Shown: piece after piece, positions 50,470-59,264 of the stretch | Position numbering within the stretch: position 1 is the first letter of the stretch | How the letters are laid out: every line of letters begins with the position of its first letter | From: Arthrobacter globiformis | GTDB taxonomy: Bacteria > Actinomycetota > Actinomycetes > Actinomycetales > Micrococcaceae | NCBI RefSeq assembly: GCF_030817195.1 | Contig: NZ_JAUSYZ010000001.1 | Coordinates: 4,774,001-4,838,000, forward strand | DNA length: 64,000 nucleotides | Direction: 5' to 3' | Notes under the pieces: generated by a model | Told to the model about the DNA's origin: nothing | The model's database searches: none | Seen by the model: the letters and a program-made list of their open reading frames with translations, nothing else | Position numbers and translations under genes: made by a program

Positions 50470-50922
50470 ATGTTAGGCACCAAAAGCCGCCTCGCCGCCG
50501 TCGCACTCTCAGCTGGCCTCATGGGCATCGCCGCCCCCGCCCACGCAGCCCCCGCGGCACTCGTCACCGCGGGACCCGGAATCCTCGTCGCCGACGGCGC
50601 CGCCGTCGATATTCCATTGACCTTTGTCTGCGACACCGATCCCACCCTGCTCATCGCTGTGCCCGTCATCCAGCTCACCCAAAGGGTCAGCGACGGACGG
50701 ATCGCCGGCGGTATCGGAAACGAACAGCTCAGCTGCACCCGGCAGGCCCAGAGCGTCACCATCCGGGTGGTTCCCAACGTGATGGCGTTCAACGAGGGCA
50801 CGGCCGCAGCTACCGTCGTTCTGCAAAGCTGCAACGCGCAGTTCCAGTGCTCGGCCGAAATCATCAACACCGAACTAAAACTCGCCAAGGGCGCGGGAAC
50901 CGGGATCCTGCCTCAGAGGTAG
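50470..50922 (+). CDS. small secreted protein, unknown function
   Basis: This 150-residue protein has a clear Sec signal peptide (MLGTKSRLAAVALSAGLMG, cleavage after AHA at residue 26). AAGGA precedes the ATG. The mature part of about 124 residues has four cysteines (FVCDTDP, QLSCTRQ, LQSCNAQFQCS), enough for two disulfides. It is rich in beta strands (VTIRVVPNVMAFNEG, AATVVLQSC). No family is recognised. It ends two bases before the convergent gntK stop with no terminator between, so the transcripts must overlap. Confidence 0.75.
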   Translation: MLGTKSRLAAVALSAGLMGIAAPAHAAPAALVTAGPGILVADGAAVDIPLTFVCDTDPTLLIAVPVIQLTQRVSDGRIAGGIGNEQLSCTRQAQSVTIRVVPNVMAFNEGTAAATVVLQSCNAQFQCSAEIINTELKLAKGAGTGILPQR

Positions 50923-50924
50923 GG

Positions 50925-51437
50925 CTATGAAAGTTCCAGCTCGCGGACGATGCCGTCCACCAGCGATGCCGGATCGCCGAGGATATCCACGGGAATATGC
51001 ACCTCATCGGCCCCCAGCGGCTCCAGCGTCGCAAGCTGTGAAGCCAGGAGGCTGCTGGGCATGTATTCGTGCGCCCTGCCGCTGATCCGGCCCGAAATGG
51101 TGGCGGCCTCGCCGGTGAGGTGGATGAACACCAGGTCAGGTGCGAAGCTGCGCAGCAGGTCCCGGTAGCTGCGCTTGAGCGCCGAGCAGGCGATGATGCG
51201 CGTGCCCGCTCCGTCGGCGGGCGTTGCCAGCCCCGCACCGATTTCGGCGAGCCAGGGCGCCCTGTCCTCGTCATTCAGCGGTGTGCCGCTTGCCATCTTG
51301 GCCTTGTTTTCGGCCGGATGAAAGTCGTCCCCGTCGAAGAAGGGCACGCCCAGACGCTCGCCCAGCAGCGCGCCGACGGTCGACTTTCCGCAGCCGGAGA
51401 CGCCCATGACAATCAGGGGCGGCAGGTTCGTGATCAT
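50925..51437 (-). CDS. gntK: gluconokinase (GntK/IdnK type)
   Basis: This 170-residue P-loop kinase has Walker A GVSGCGKST (12-20), DGDDFHP (gluconate-binding region), PLNDEDRAPWL and SALKRSYRDLLR. It phosphorylates D-gluconate to 6-phosphogluconate. It is the last gene of a minus-strand set, 27 bp after idnD. With idnO and idnD upstream it completes L-idonate to 5-ketogluconate to gluconate to 6-phosphogluconate. Confidence 0.92.
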   Translation of the reverse strand: MITNLPPLIVMGVSGCGKSTVGALLGERLGVPFFDGDDFHPAENKAKMASGTPLNDEDRAPWLAEIGAGLATPADGAGTRIIACSALKRSYRDLLRSFAPDLVFIHLTGEAATISGRISGRAHEYMPSSLLASQLATLEPLGADEVHIPVDILGDPASLVDGIVRELELS

Positions 51438-51464
51438 TGTTGTTCTTTCCGTACGTGGCCCGGT

Positions 51465-52583
51465 TTAGCTGGCGAAGTTGAGGAGGACTTTGCCGGATTG
51501 GGCGGAGTTGCGGGCGATGTCGAAGGCTTCGAGGGCGTTGGTGACGGGGTAGTCGTGGGTGATGACGGGGCCGATGTGCAGGGTGCCGTCGGTCAGGGCG
51601 GTGATGACCTCGTCGATTTCGTCGTTGAACCGGAACGAGCCTTTGAGGTCCAGTTCCCGGGTGATGGCCAGGGAGATCAGGACCGGCTGGGCTCCGGTGG
51701 GCAGCAGCCCGACCATTACCACGGTCCCGCCCCGGGCCGCGCCCTGGATCGCGGAGGCCAGGCCGTGGTGGTTCCCGGAGGACTCGATCACGACGTCGGC
51801 CTGGACCGCGGCGATCGCCTCCGCGTCGGCCGCGTTCAGGACCTCGTCCGCGCCCACCGCCGCGGCGATTTCCAAGGGTTTGGCGTGCATGTCCACCGCG
51901 ACGATCCGGGCAGCACCGGCGCGTTTGAGGACCGCGACGGCCAACGCCCCGATCGGGCCGGACCCGATGACCATGGCGGTTTTGCCGGCCACGTCCCCGG
52001 CCCGGGACACCGCATGCCACGCCACACTGGCCGGTTCGATCAGCGCCGCCCTCCGCAAGTCCAGGGTTTCGGGCAGGGCACGGAGCATCCGAGTGGGGAG
52101 GTTCACGTACCGGCTGAACGCCCCGTCCGTGTGCGGGAACCTCGCCGCGGAGCCCAGGTACGTGCAGCCCGGGGACAAGTTCGGCCGCCCCGCCGGATAC
52201 CGCGGCGCGTCAGGACCCGCACCGGGGCCCGGAGTGGCCGGGTGCACCGCCACCGGCGTCCCCGCTCCCGGGCCGGTCCCGTCCCCCGCGGCCCGGACCA
52301 CCCGCCCGGAAATCTCATGCCCCAGCACCAACGGCGCCTTCAGGATGGACTCCCCCGCCGCGCCGTGCAGCCAGTAATGCAGGTCCGACCCGCAAATCCC
52401 CCCATACAGCACCTCCACCACGGCCTCGTCCGGCGCCGGCACCTTCAGCGGGATCTCCTCGATCCGCAGATCCCCCTTGCCATGCGCCACGACCGCCGGA
52501 CCCGATACCGGCAAAGCGGTTTGCGCCGCCGTCGACGATGCTGCTGTTGTTGCTCCTGCTGTTGCTGTCTCTGCGTGTGTCAT
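51465..52583 (-). CDS. idnD: L-idonate 5-dehydrogenase without structural zinc cysteines
   Basis: This 372-residue medium-chain dehydrogenase keeps the catalytic zinc ligands Cys64 (GGICGSDLHYW) and His89-Glu90 (LGHE) and the GSGPIGALAVAVL nucleotide motif. In the structural zinc lobe (residues about 116-140), the usual four cysteines are absent: the segment reads PATPGPGAGPDAPRYPAG and only Cys140 remains. The family oxidises L-idonate to 5-ketogluconate. A 28-residue Ala/Thr-rich extension starts at ATG 52583, which shares one base with the idnO stop. It may be less stable, or use a zinc-free loop as some relatives do. Confidence 0.84.
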   Translation of the reverse strand: MTHAETATAGATTAASSTAAQTALPVSGPAVVAHGKGDLRIEEIPLKVPAPDEAVVEVLYGGICGSDLHYWLHGAAGESILKAPLVLGHEISGRVVRAAGDGTGPGAGTPVAVHPATPGPGAGPDAPRYPAGRPNLSPGCTYLGSAARFPHTDGAFSRYVNLPTRMLRALPETLDLRRAALIEPASVAWHAVSRAGDVAGKTAMVIGSGPIGALAVAVLKRAGAARIVAVDMHAKPLEIAAAVGADEVLNAADAEAIAAVQADVVIESSGNHHGLASAIQGAARGGTVVMVGLLPTGAQPVLISLAITRELDLKGSFRFNDEIDEVITALTDGTLHIGPVITHDYPVTNALEAFDIARNSAQSGKVLLNFAS

Positions 52584-53353
52584 CAGACCACCACCGTCAT
52601 TCCGCCGTCGATAAAGATCGTCTGCCCGTTCACGAAATCCGACCCGGACGAGGCCAGCCACACCGCCGGACCCGCCAGGTCCTGCACCGTGCCCCACCGC
52701 GCCGCCGGGGTCCGGCCCAGAATCCAGGCATTAAACTGCTCATCATCCACCAGGTTCTGCGTCATCTCGGTATGGATATACCCCGGCGCGATCCCGTTGA
52801 TCTGCAACCCCGACCCCGCCCACTCCGCGGTCATCGCCCGGGTCAGGTTCCGCAACCCGCCCTTCGCCGCAACATACGGCGCGATCGTGGGCCGGGCCAG
52901 GTCCGTCTGCACCGAACAGATGTTAATGATCTTCCCCCTGCCCCGCGGAATCATGTGCCGCGCGGCCTCCCGGCCCACCAGGAACGCGCTGGTCAGGTCC
53001 GTGGAAATCACCCGCTCCCAGTCCTTCACGTCCAACTCCAGCATCGGCACCCGGTGCTGGATCCCGGCATTGTTCACCAGCACCTCCAACGGACCCACAT
53101 GCTCCTCCACCCACGCCACACCCGCCGCGGCCGCCGCATCGTCCGTGACATCAAACGCCACACTGTGCACCCGCCCCGGCGCGTACCCGGCCGCCATCAC
53201 CGCCTCCGCAGCCTTCAACCGCTCAGCATTCACACCATTCAGCACCACCGTCGCACCGGCATCAGCCAACGCCCGCGCCAACGCATTACCAATCCCCCGA
53301 CTCGAACCAGTCACCAACGCAACCCGCCCGGTCAAATCAAAAAGTGACGTCAT
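52583..53353 (-). CDS. idnO: 5-keto-D-gluconate 5-reductase-like SDR
   Basis: This 256-residue short-chain dehydrogenase has the glycine motif TGSSRGIG (15-22), NNAG, and catalytic Tyr and Lys in PYVAAKGG, with an SVQTDLAR serine region. It strongly resembles IdnO/gluconate 5-dehydrogenase, which reduces 5-ketogluconate to D-gluconate. It overlaps idnD by one base and the 2-hydroxyacid dehydrogenase by four, so the three are coupled. Confidence 0.87.
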   Translation of the reverse strand: MTSLFDLTGRVALVTGSSRGIGNALARALADAGATVVLNGVNAERLKAAEAVMAAGYAPGRVHSVAFDVTDDAAAAAGVAWVEEHVGPLEVLVNNAGIQHRVPMLELDVKDWERVISTDLTSAFLVGREAARHMIPRGRGKIINICSVQTDLARPTIAPYVAAKGGLRNLTRAMTAEWAGSGLQINGIAPGYIHTEMTQNLVDDEQFNAWILGRTPAARWGTVQDLAGPAVWLASSGSDFVNGQTIFIDGGMTVVV

Positions 53354-54294
53354 GCGAAGGGGCCCTTCTGAACCAGGTTGGCGGGGGTCTGTCCGGCGGC
53401 CAGCGCTTCGAGCTGCCGCCGCAGGAGCTTCAGGATCCGCGGCTCGAAGGCGGACGTGTTGCCGCCAATATGGGGTGTGATGAGGGCGTTGGGCGCGGAC
53501 CACAGCGGGTGGTCCTGCGGCAGCGGTTCGGGATCGACGACGTCGAGGGCGCACTGCAGGCGGCCGGACAGGACTTCCTTGGTCAGGGCTGCCGTATCCA
53601 CCACCGGGCCGCGTCCCACGTTCACCACGAGGGCGCCGTCGGGCAGGGCGGCGAGGACTTCCTCGCCGATCAGCTGGTGGGTGTGCTCGTTCAGCGGCAG
53701 CACCGTGACCAGGATGTCGTGCGTGGCGGCGAGCGCGGGCAGGTCCGCGGAGGCGTGGACCTCGCCGTGCTCGTCGGTCCGCGCCGTGCTTCCGACCCGT
53801 GTGACCGTGACCTCGAAGGGCTCGAGCCGGCGGGCGATCTCGTGGCCGATCCCGCCGACGCCCACCAGCAGCACGCGGCGGTCCGCCAGGGACTGGCGCC
53901 GTTCCGGCCGCCAGAGGCCGTACTGCTGGTCGCGGACGGCCTGGTCGATGCCGCGCAGTTTGGCGAGGATCAGACCCACCGCAAGTTCCGCCGTCGCCGC
54001 TGCATGCACGCCGGAGGCGTTGGCGACGCCGGCGGCCGGACCGGCGGCCTCAATGACGCCGTCGTATCCGGTGGACTGCGTCTGGACGAACTTCAGTCCG
54101 TCCACTTGGGCGAGCGATCCCAGAACCGCGCCGGCGTTGATGTACGGGAGGATGACGCCGTCGATCTCTCCCAGCGTTGCGTCTTCGGGACCCGACTTCA
54201 TGTCCCAGACAACACCTCTCAGCCCCTCAGGAAGGGGTGCGAGATCGGCGAGCAGTTGCCGGTCGGGGAAGCTGACGGTGCGTACTGGTTGCAT
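53350..54294 (-). CDS. D-isomer-specific 2-hydroxyacid dehydrogenase
   Basis: This 314-residue NAD(P) enzyme has GVGGIGHEIARR (dinucleotide motif), catalytic Arg in NVGRGPVVD, Glu in DVVDPEPLP and His in TPHIGG. The family reduces 2-keto acids such as glyoxylate, hydroxypyruvate or 2-ketogluconate. ATG 54294 is used; the frame is open further upstream through the gap to the SDR gene. In this set it may reduce 2-ketogluconate to gluconate beside idnO/idnD. Confidence 0.85.
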   Translation of the reverse strand: MQPVRTVSFPDRQLLADLAPLPEGLRGVVWDMKSGPEDATLGEIDGVILPYINAGAVLGSLAQVDGLKFVQTQSTGYDGVIEAAGPAAGVANASGVHAAATAELAVGLILAKLRGIDQAVRDQQYGLWRPERRQSLADRRVLLVGVGGIGHEIARRLEPFEVTVTRVGSTARTDEHGEVHASADLPALAATHDILVTVLPLNEHTHQLIGEEVLAALPDGALVVNVGRGPVVDTAALTKEVLSGRLQCALDVVDPEPLPQDHPLWSAPNALITPHIGGNTSAFEPRILKLLRRQLEALAAGQTPANLVQKGPFA

Positions 54295-54358
54295 CGGAAA
54301 CCTGTTTCTGTGGATCTGGGGCGGATTGGGCGTGCGGACTCTTGAGGGTCCGGGGCGG

Positions 54359-55108
54359 TTAGCGCCGGTCGAACGTGAGCCCGCCGGGGACCTGGAAGGT
54401 GGGCATGAGTTCCAGCATGCCAACGTTCACGTGGCGCGGCGTTTCGATGGCGTAATCCATGGCATTGACGATGTCGTCGGTGGTCAGGGATTCGTAGCCC
54501 TCGTAGTACGTCTTCCAGGCCTCTTCCATGGCCTCAGGCGTACCGCCCATGTTGCGCCCGAAGATCTCCGTCTCGACGCGTCCTGGGCAGATCTCGGTGA
54601 CACGGATGCGCTTGCCCACGGTGTCGTTGCGCAGCTGGCGTGAGACCTGGTGCACGGCGGCCTTGGTGGCGTGGTAGACCGTGTGGCCGTAGAAGTTGTA
54701 CAGGCCGGCGATGGAGCTGATGTTGATGACATGGCCGCGGTCGCGTTCCACCATGCCCGGCAGGACCAGGCGGGTGAGCTGGAGCAGGCCGCGGAGGTTG
54801 ACGTCCACGAGTTCGTCGATGTCGCTCGCCGAGGAGTCCAGGATGTTGCCGGGCCGGGACACGCCGGCGCAGTTCACCAGGACGTCGATTTCGAGATTTC
54901 CGACGGCGGCCGTCAGGGCCGCGGTGTCGGTCAGGTCGACGACGTGGGGAATGGCGCCGGTCTTGTCGGCGAGGTCGTTCAGGCGTTCCTCGTTGCGGGC
55001 CACGGCGTGGACGGTGAGTCCGCGCTTAGCCAGGCGCTCGGCGATCGCGGCACCCATCCCGGTTGAGGCGCCGGTGACGAGGGCGGTTGAGTAGTCTGAA
55101 AACGGCAT
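54359..55108 (-). CDS. short-chain dehydrogenase/reductase (YdfG-like)
   Basis: This 249-residue SDR has VTGASTGMGAAIAERLAKRGL (quoted in part), NCAGVSRPG, SSIAGLYNFYG and catalytic Tyr-x3-Lys in YHATKAAVH. It resembles the NADP-dependent YdfG group that acts on serine, 3-hydroxypropionate and similar 3-hydroxy acids. It starts 30 bp after the MFS frame and lies 64 bp before the 2-hydroxyacid dehydrogenase, so it is probably in the same transcript. Confidence 0.86.
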   Translation of the reverse strand: MPFSDYSTALVTGASTGMGAAIAERLAKRGLTVHAVARNEERLNDLADKTGAIPHVVDLTDTAALTAAVGNLEIDVLVNCAGVSRPGNILDSSASDIDELVDVNLRGLLQLTRLVLPGMVERDRGHVINISSIAGLYNFYGHTVYHATKAAVHQVSRQLRNDTVGKRIRVTEICPGRVETEIFGRNMGGTPEAMEEAWKTYYEGYESLTTDDIVNAMDYAIETPRHVNVGMLELMPTFQVPGGLTFDRR

Positions 55109-55138
55109 GTAAGTCTCCTGGTTGTGCAGTGGTAAGTG

Positions 55139-56480
55139 TTAGGCGTCGCGCAGCGGAAGGTGCGCGCGGTCCTTGACGGTGCTGACGGCCGCCAGCGTGC
55201 CGAGCGCGGTGATGACGGCGTAGAAGGCGGGCATGTAGATGTTGCCAGTCGAGGAGATCAGCCAGGTCATCAGCAGCGGGGCGGTTCCGCCGAAGAGTGC
55301 CGAGGAGACGTTGTAGCCCAGGCCGTAGGCAGAGTACCGGACGCGGGTGGGGAACAGTTCCACGATCAGGATGTGGATCACCGCGGTGTGCCCGGCGAAG
55401 ACGACGGCCATGAGGCAGGCGCCCAGGATGGCCAGGGCCATGTTGCCGGTGGCGATGAGTGCGTAGGAGGGGATGCCGAGGACAGCCATGGCGATGGCCG
55501 ATCCGGCGATGACCTTCTTGCGTCCGATGCGGTCGGAGAGGGCCGCCCATGAACGGGATGGCGATGCAGATGACGACGAGGCTGCAGGCGGTGACGAGGA
55601 GCGCCTCGCCGATGGTGAAGTTCAGCTGCTTGCCCTTGAGGAACGTCGGCATGTAGGAGAACAGGACGTAGTAGCCGGAGCCGTTCATCAGCGGGATGAA
55701 CAGGGCCAGGAGCATGGCACGGCGGTGTTCAGCGGAGGCGAAGGCTTCCTTCAGCGGGTTCTTAGACAGCCCGCCCTCTTCCTTCAGCTTCACGAAGTTG
55801 GGGGTGTCGCTGATGGCCTTGCGGATGTACCAGCCGATGACGCCCATGGGGATGGCCACCAGGAACGGAATGCGCCATGCGAACGAGCCGAAGCCGCCGC
55901 CGTCGATCGCTGCCGCGGTGAGCCACGGGGACATGGAGAAGGCGACCAGGGTGCCGGTGAGCAGGGCAGCGAAGGAGGCGATCTGGGCGTAGGAGGTGAT
56001 GATGCCGCGCTTGCCTTCGGGGGCGTGTTCGGCAAGGAAGGTCATGGCGCCGGCAGCCTCGCCTCCGACGGAGAAGCCCTGAACGAGCCGGAGCAACACC
56101 AGCAGCACGGGCGCTGCGATGCCGATGGCCGTGTATGCGGGCAGGAGCCCGATGCCGGCGGTGGCGACGCTGATCAGCAGGATGACGAAGACCAACAGTT
56201 TCTGGCGTCCGATCTTGTCTCCCAGGATGCCGCAGACGACGGCGCCGAGGGGGCGGACGAAGAAGGACACGGCGTAGCCGGCGAACACGAACAGCAGGGC
56301 GTTGTCCGGGTTGCCGGGAGCCAGGAACACGAGCGCAAGCGTTCCGGCCATGAAGGCGAAAATGCCGTTGTCGTAGAGCTCAACAAAAATTCCGACGCAC
56401 CCGGCGGTGACGACTTTCCGGGTCTGCCTCGCATCGAGGCGGTCGTGCTGCGGGGCACCCGCACGCGTTGATGTAGACAT
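55139..56480 (-). pseudogene. MFS transporter (MHS family), frameshifted by one inserted base
   Basis: The first 310 codons encode an MHS permease (ELYDNGIFAFMAG, GILGDKIGRQK, RLVQGFSVGGEAAGAMT). After CIAIPFMG the frame is lost at a G/C run (55544-55549). The rest (GIPSYALIATGNMALAILG to VKDRAHLPLRDA) continues in the next frame to TAA at 55139-55141. Removing one base restores ALSDRIGRKKV, the expected loop 8-9 motif. The total length of 1342 nt is one over a multiple of three. It is either inactive or a sequence error. It follows pxpC by 48 bp and would import the substrate of this set. Confidence 0.82.
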
Positions 56481-56528
56481 TTTCATTCCTAACTTGGACT
56501 TAGTTCGAGGGGAGGTCATCGGTGATCC

Positions 56529-57542
56529 TTAGCTGCCGGCTGCCGGTACGAGTTCCGGCCATCCGGGATCCTTGCCGATACCAAGGAGGGCGAAGACTGT
56601 GCTGACTCGGGAGCGGAGGTTTTCCAGTTCCCGTAACGCTGCCCGATGCTTTGCTGTGGCTTCGGGGACGGTGGTCTTGCGGAAGGTGACGGTGTGCCCG
56701 GGCCGGGCCTGGGCGAGGGTGTCGAGCGAGCGGCTGGTGACCACTGCCAGGACGGGGTACCCGGCGGTGACTCCGCGTCCCCGGTGCAGCACCAGCAGCT
56801 CTTCCCTGGAGGGAACCTCGATGGCTCCCACCGGTACGCCGCGCGACAGCACTTCGGCTGACGATTGGCGTTCGGGAAGCGCCCCGCCGAGGCGCAGCCC
56901 GATGTGGTTGCTCCGGGCGCTGACGGTGTATTCGGTGTTGAACAGCAGCTCTGCTGTGTCGCCGAATTCTGCAACGTCCGGACCGTCCGTGACGTCAATG
57001 ACCGCCCGGCTGCTGAACTCGGGCCGGGTCAGCCCCAGCCGGAACAGCGGAAGGTCAAAGTATGGTTGCCGGATTGGTCCGACGCTCCTGGAGGTCTTCA
57101 GCTCGTTACCCTCGGAGAGCCGAAGGCCGAAGCCGATGACCGTATCGGGGGCACAGCTTCCCAGCAGCGCCGGCGCCTCGACCGAACCGTGAACGGCAAG
57201 GTAGGCGCGGAGGCCGCCGGTGATGCGGCGCACCGCCACGGTTTCCCCGGCACGCACCGACACCGGTTCCCACTGCGGGCATTCGCGCCCACCCACCGTG
57301 AGGGTCAGCGGCGCGCCGGTGACTGCTATGAGGAGGTCCGTGGTGGCCCGCATCCGGAAGTCCAGGGCAGTTATTTCCAGAAGCGGGGCGTTGTCGGCGT
57401 TGGCGGCGAGGATGTTCGCCGCCCGTGCCGAGAACTGATCAAGCGCCCCGTTGACGGGAAGCCCGAACCGGGGTCCGCGGAAGCGGCCCAGGTCCGTGAC
57501 CACGGAGTTTCCGGGCTGCTGGATGATCAGTGATCCGCTCAT
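56529..57542 (-). CDS. pxpC: 5-oxoprolinase subunit C (KipA/AHS2)
   Basis: This 337-residue protein has the AHS2 pattern: VVTDLGRFRGPRFGLPVNGALDQFSARAANILAAN (quoted in part), AYLAVHGSVEAPALLGS, and PSREELLVLHRGRGVTAGYPVLAVV. PxpC joins PxpB to activate and hydrolyse 5-oxoproline. It is a separate gene here, overlapping pxpB by four bases, in contrast to the fused copy at 8684-10519. Several family motifs differ (LVLHRGRGVTAGYP instead of LFLADHPITGGYP), so this copy may act on a different lactam. Confidence 0.85.
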   Translation of the reverse strand: MSGSLIIQQPGNSVVTDLGRFRGPRFGLPVNGALDQFSARAANILAANADNAPLLEITALDFRMRATTDLLIAVTGAPLTLTVGGRECPQWEPVSVRAGETVAVRRITGGLRAYLAVHGSVEAPALLGSCAPDTVIGFGLRLSEGNELKTSRSVGPIRQPYFDLPLFRLGLTRPEFSSRAVIDVTDGPDVAEFGDTAELLFNTEYTVSARSNHIGLRLGGALPERQSSAEVLSRGVPVGAIEVPSREELLVLHRGRGVTAGYPVLAVVTSRSLDTLAQARPGHTVTFRKTTVPEATAKHRAALRELENLRSRVSTVFALLGIGKDPGWPELVPAAGS

Positions 57543-58264
57543 CGTGCTGCCTCCAGTTTCCGGCCCGCGTAGTCCGCGAACTGTTCCGGCTGGATCTGGC
57601 GGAACGTGAGGAGGTCGCCGGGCAGGTAGGGAACCAGCGGCTCGCTGGCGGCGTCAAGGACGGTCAGCGGGGTCTGTCCGATGACGCACCATCCGCCGGG
57701 AGCCACCGCCGGGGCGATGACGGCCTGCCGGCCGGCGACGGCCACGGCGCCTGCCGGAACGGACAGCCGTGGGTCCTTCAGCCGCGGAACGGGGAGCGGA
57801 AAATCGGGGCCGTCCATCATGGGTGAACCCGCAGGGGCACCGAGGCAACGGATGACGTAGGACTTGGCCGTGTGCAGGGCGATGATGTCCTCCACGGAGA
57901 GCTGCTCGTGCTCGGCGACGCGCTCCAGGTCCGGACCGTACTCGCCACCGTAAACCACCGGAACGCTGAATTCGCGGGGCGTGCGGGCGGGTGCGCCGAC
58001 GTGCTCAAGCTGGCGCAGGCCAAGGAGGACGAAGGCCCGGACCTGTCGTGCCGAGGTGACCCCGGGGTCAAATTCCACGAGCAGCGAGTCGTACGTCGGC
58101 ACTGCGCCGTGTACGCCGTCGGCCCCTGCAGTCTCAAGCCACTGCGCGAGGGAGTGGACGGTGCTCCAGTTGGCCTCCGTGTCAGCGGAGGAGGCGACGA
58201 CCCGCAGGGCCGAATCCCCGGACTCGAAGATCTCCACGGGAGTCGGATTTGGGGTGGCAGCCAT
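57539..58264 (-). CDS. pxpB: 5-oxoprolinase subunit B (KipI/AHS1)
   Basis: This 241-residue AHS1 protein has FESGDSALRVV at the N-terminus, SVPVVYGGEYGPDLERVAEHEQLS, a shortened middle (YVIRCLGAPAGSPMM), PRLKDPRLSVPAGAVAVAG and PGGWCVIGQTPL (quoted in parts). The usual FxPGFxY motif seen in the other copy (FAGFAPGFGYM) is replaced by IRCLGAPAGSPMM, a notable difference. ATG 58264 lies one base after the pxpA stop, and its end overlaps pxpC. Confidence 0.85.
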   Translation of the reverse strand: MAATPNPTPVEIFESGDSALRVVASSADTEANWSTVHSLAQWLETAGADGVHGAVPTYDSLLVEFDPGVTSARQVRAFVLLGLRQLEHVGAPARTPREFSVPVVYGGEYGPDLERVAEHEQLSVEDIIALHTAKSYVIRCLGAPAGSPMMDGPDFPLPVPRLKDPRLSVPAGAVAVAGRQAVIAPAVAPGGWCVIGQTPLTVLDAASEPLVPYLPGDLLTFRQIQPEQFADYAGRKLEAAR

Positions 58265-58265
58265 G

Positions 58266-59054
58266 TCAGGCGACCTTCTCTTTGGCGGCCAGCACCTGGG
58301 CAAGCGGGGCGATGGTCACGCCGGCGTTCTCCAGTTCGGCGCGGACCTGGCGGGCCAGCTGCACGGCGCCGGGGGTGTCCCCGTGCAGGAGTACGGTGTC
58401 GGCAACGATCGGCAGGTCCGTGCCGGCGACGGTCTCGATGAGACCTTCGCAGACCATCCGCACGGTGCGCTCCACGATGGCCGCAGGATCGTGGATCACG
58501 GCGCCGGGGCGGCCGCGGGGCACCAGGGTGCCGTCGGCTTCGTAGGCGCGGTCGGCGATCCCGACGATACCCACCGGGAGCTGCCGTTCGGCGGCGGCGG
58601 AGGCCAGTTCGCCGTCCTGCGCCAGGACGATGAGGCCGGGGTTCAGTCGGGCGGCGGCGTCGGCCACGGCCGCTGCGTAGTCGGGGCGGGTGGCAACGAG
58701 GTTGCCCAGGCGTCCGTGCGGCGCAATGTGGGCGACGCTGGTGCCGTGGTACGCGGCGAATGCGCTCAGCGCACCGAACTGGTACAGGACGTCGTTGCGG
58801 ACCTCGTCGGCCGTCAGGTCCATGGCGCGCCGGCCAAAGCCACGCAGGTCCGGGAAGCTCGGGTGCGCCCCGATGCTGACGCGGCGGCGGACACATTCAG
58901 CGACTGTGGCGTGCATGATGTCCGGGTCACCGGCGTGGAAGCCGCAGGCGATGTTGGCACTGGAAACCACCTCGAGCAAGGCCGCGTCGTCGCCCATCGA
59001 GTAGGCGCCGAAGCCTTCTCCAAGATCTGCGACGAGATCAACTGTGGGTCCCAT
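58266..59054 (-). CDS. pxpA: 5-oxoprolinase subunit A (LamB/YcsF family), second copy
   Basis: This 262-residue protein has VDLVADLGEGFGAYSMGDD, SSANIACGFHAGDPDIM, GAHPSFPDLRGFGRR, IAPHGRLGN (where the other copy has VKPHGGLYN) and LLHGDTPGAV. GGAAGGCAG precedes ATG 59054. It is the first gene of a minus-strand set reaching gntK and is divergent from a LysR gene. Replacement of the usual KPHG lysine by Ala-Pro-His-Gly suggests altered chemistry or specificity. Confidence 0.88.
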   Translation of the reverse strand: MGPTVDLVADLGEGFGAYSMGDDAALLEVVSSANIACGFHAGDPDIMHATVAECVRRRVSIGAHPSFPDLRGFGRRAMDLTADEVRNDVLYQFGALSAFAAYHGTSVAHIAPHGRLGNLVATRPDYAAAVADAAARLNPGLIVLAQDGELASAAAERQLPVGIVGIADRAYEADGTLVPRGRPGAVIHDPAAIVERTVRMVCEGLIETVAGTDLPIVADTVLLHGDTPGAVQLARQVRAELENAGVTIAPLAQVLAAKEKVA

Positions 59055-59216
59055 TATCTGCCTTCCTGGGGTGGTTAGCAGCGGCCCTGCCCGCCGGGGC
59101 AAAGGGATCAGCTGCGCTGGTGATGATGAGGGTCCGAACTGGCCCTGTGGAGGGTTCCCGGTTCGGCACTGCCGGGCTACCGGCTTCTGCAAAAAAGTCT
59201 GACACCGGGATTTGGC

Positions 59217-59264
59217 TCACACAAAGACGTAATCGGTGTCACGGGATAGGTGCCGGTTATGACC
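59217..59264. repeat. 48-bp element, copy 1, in pxpA-lysR gap
   Basis: It starts TCACACAAAGAC and ends GTTATGACC. It aligns without gaps to 59516-59563 (36 of 48 identical), same orientation, 299 bp apart. Conserved blocks are TCACACAAAGAC, GTGTC, ATAG and GTTATGACC. It lies about 165 bp upstream of pxpA. Confidence 0.7.

Noticed and set aside
51069..53480. 803-codon plus-strand open frame
   Set aside because: Antisense to gntK, idnD and idnO, which carry intact catalytic motifs.
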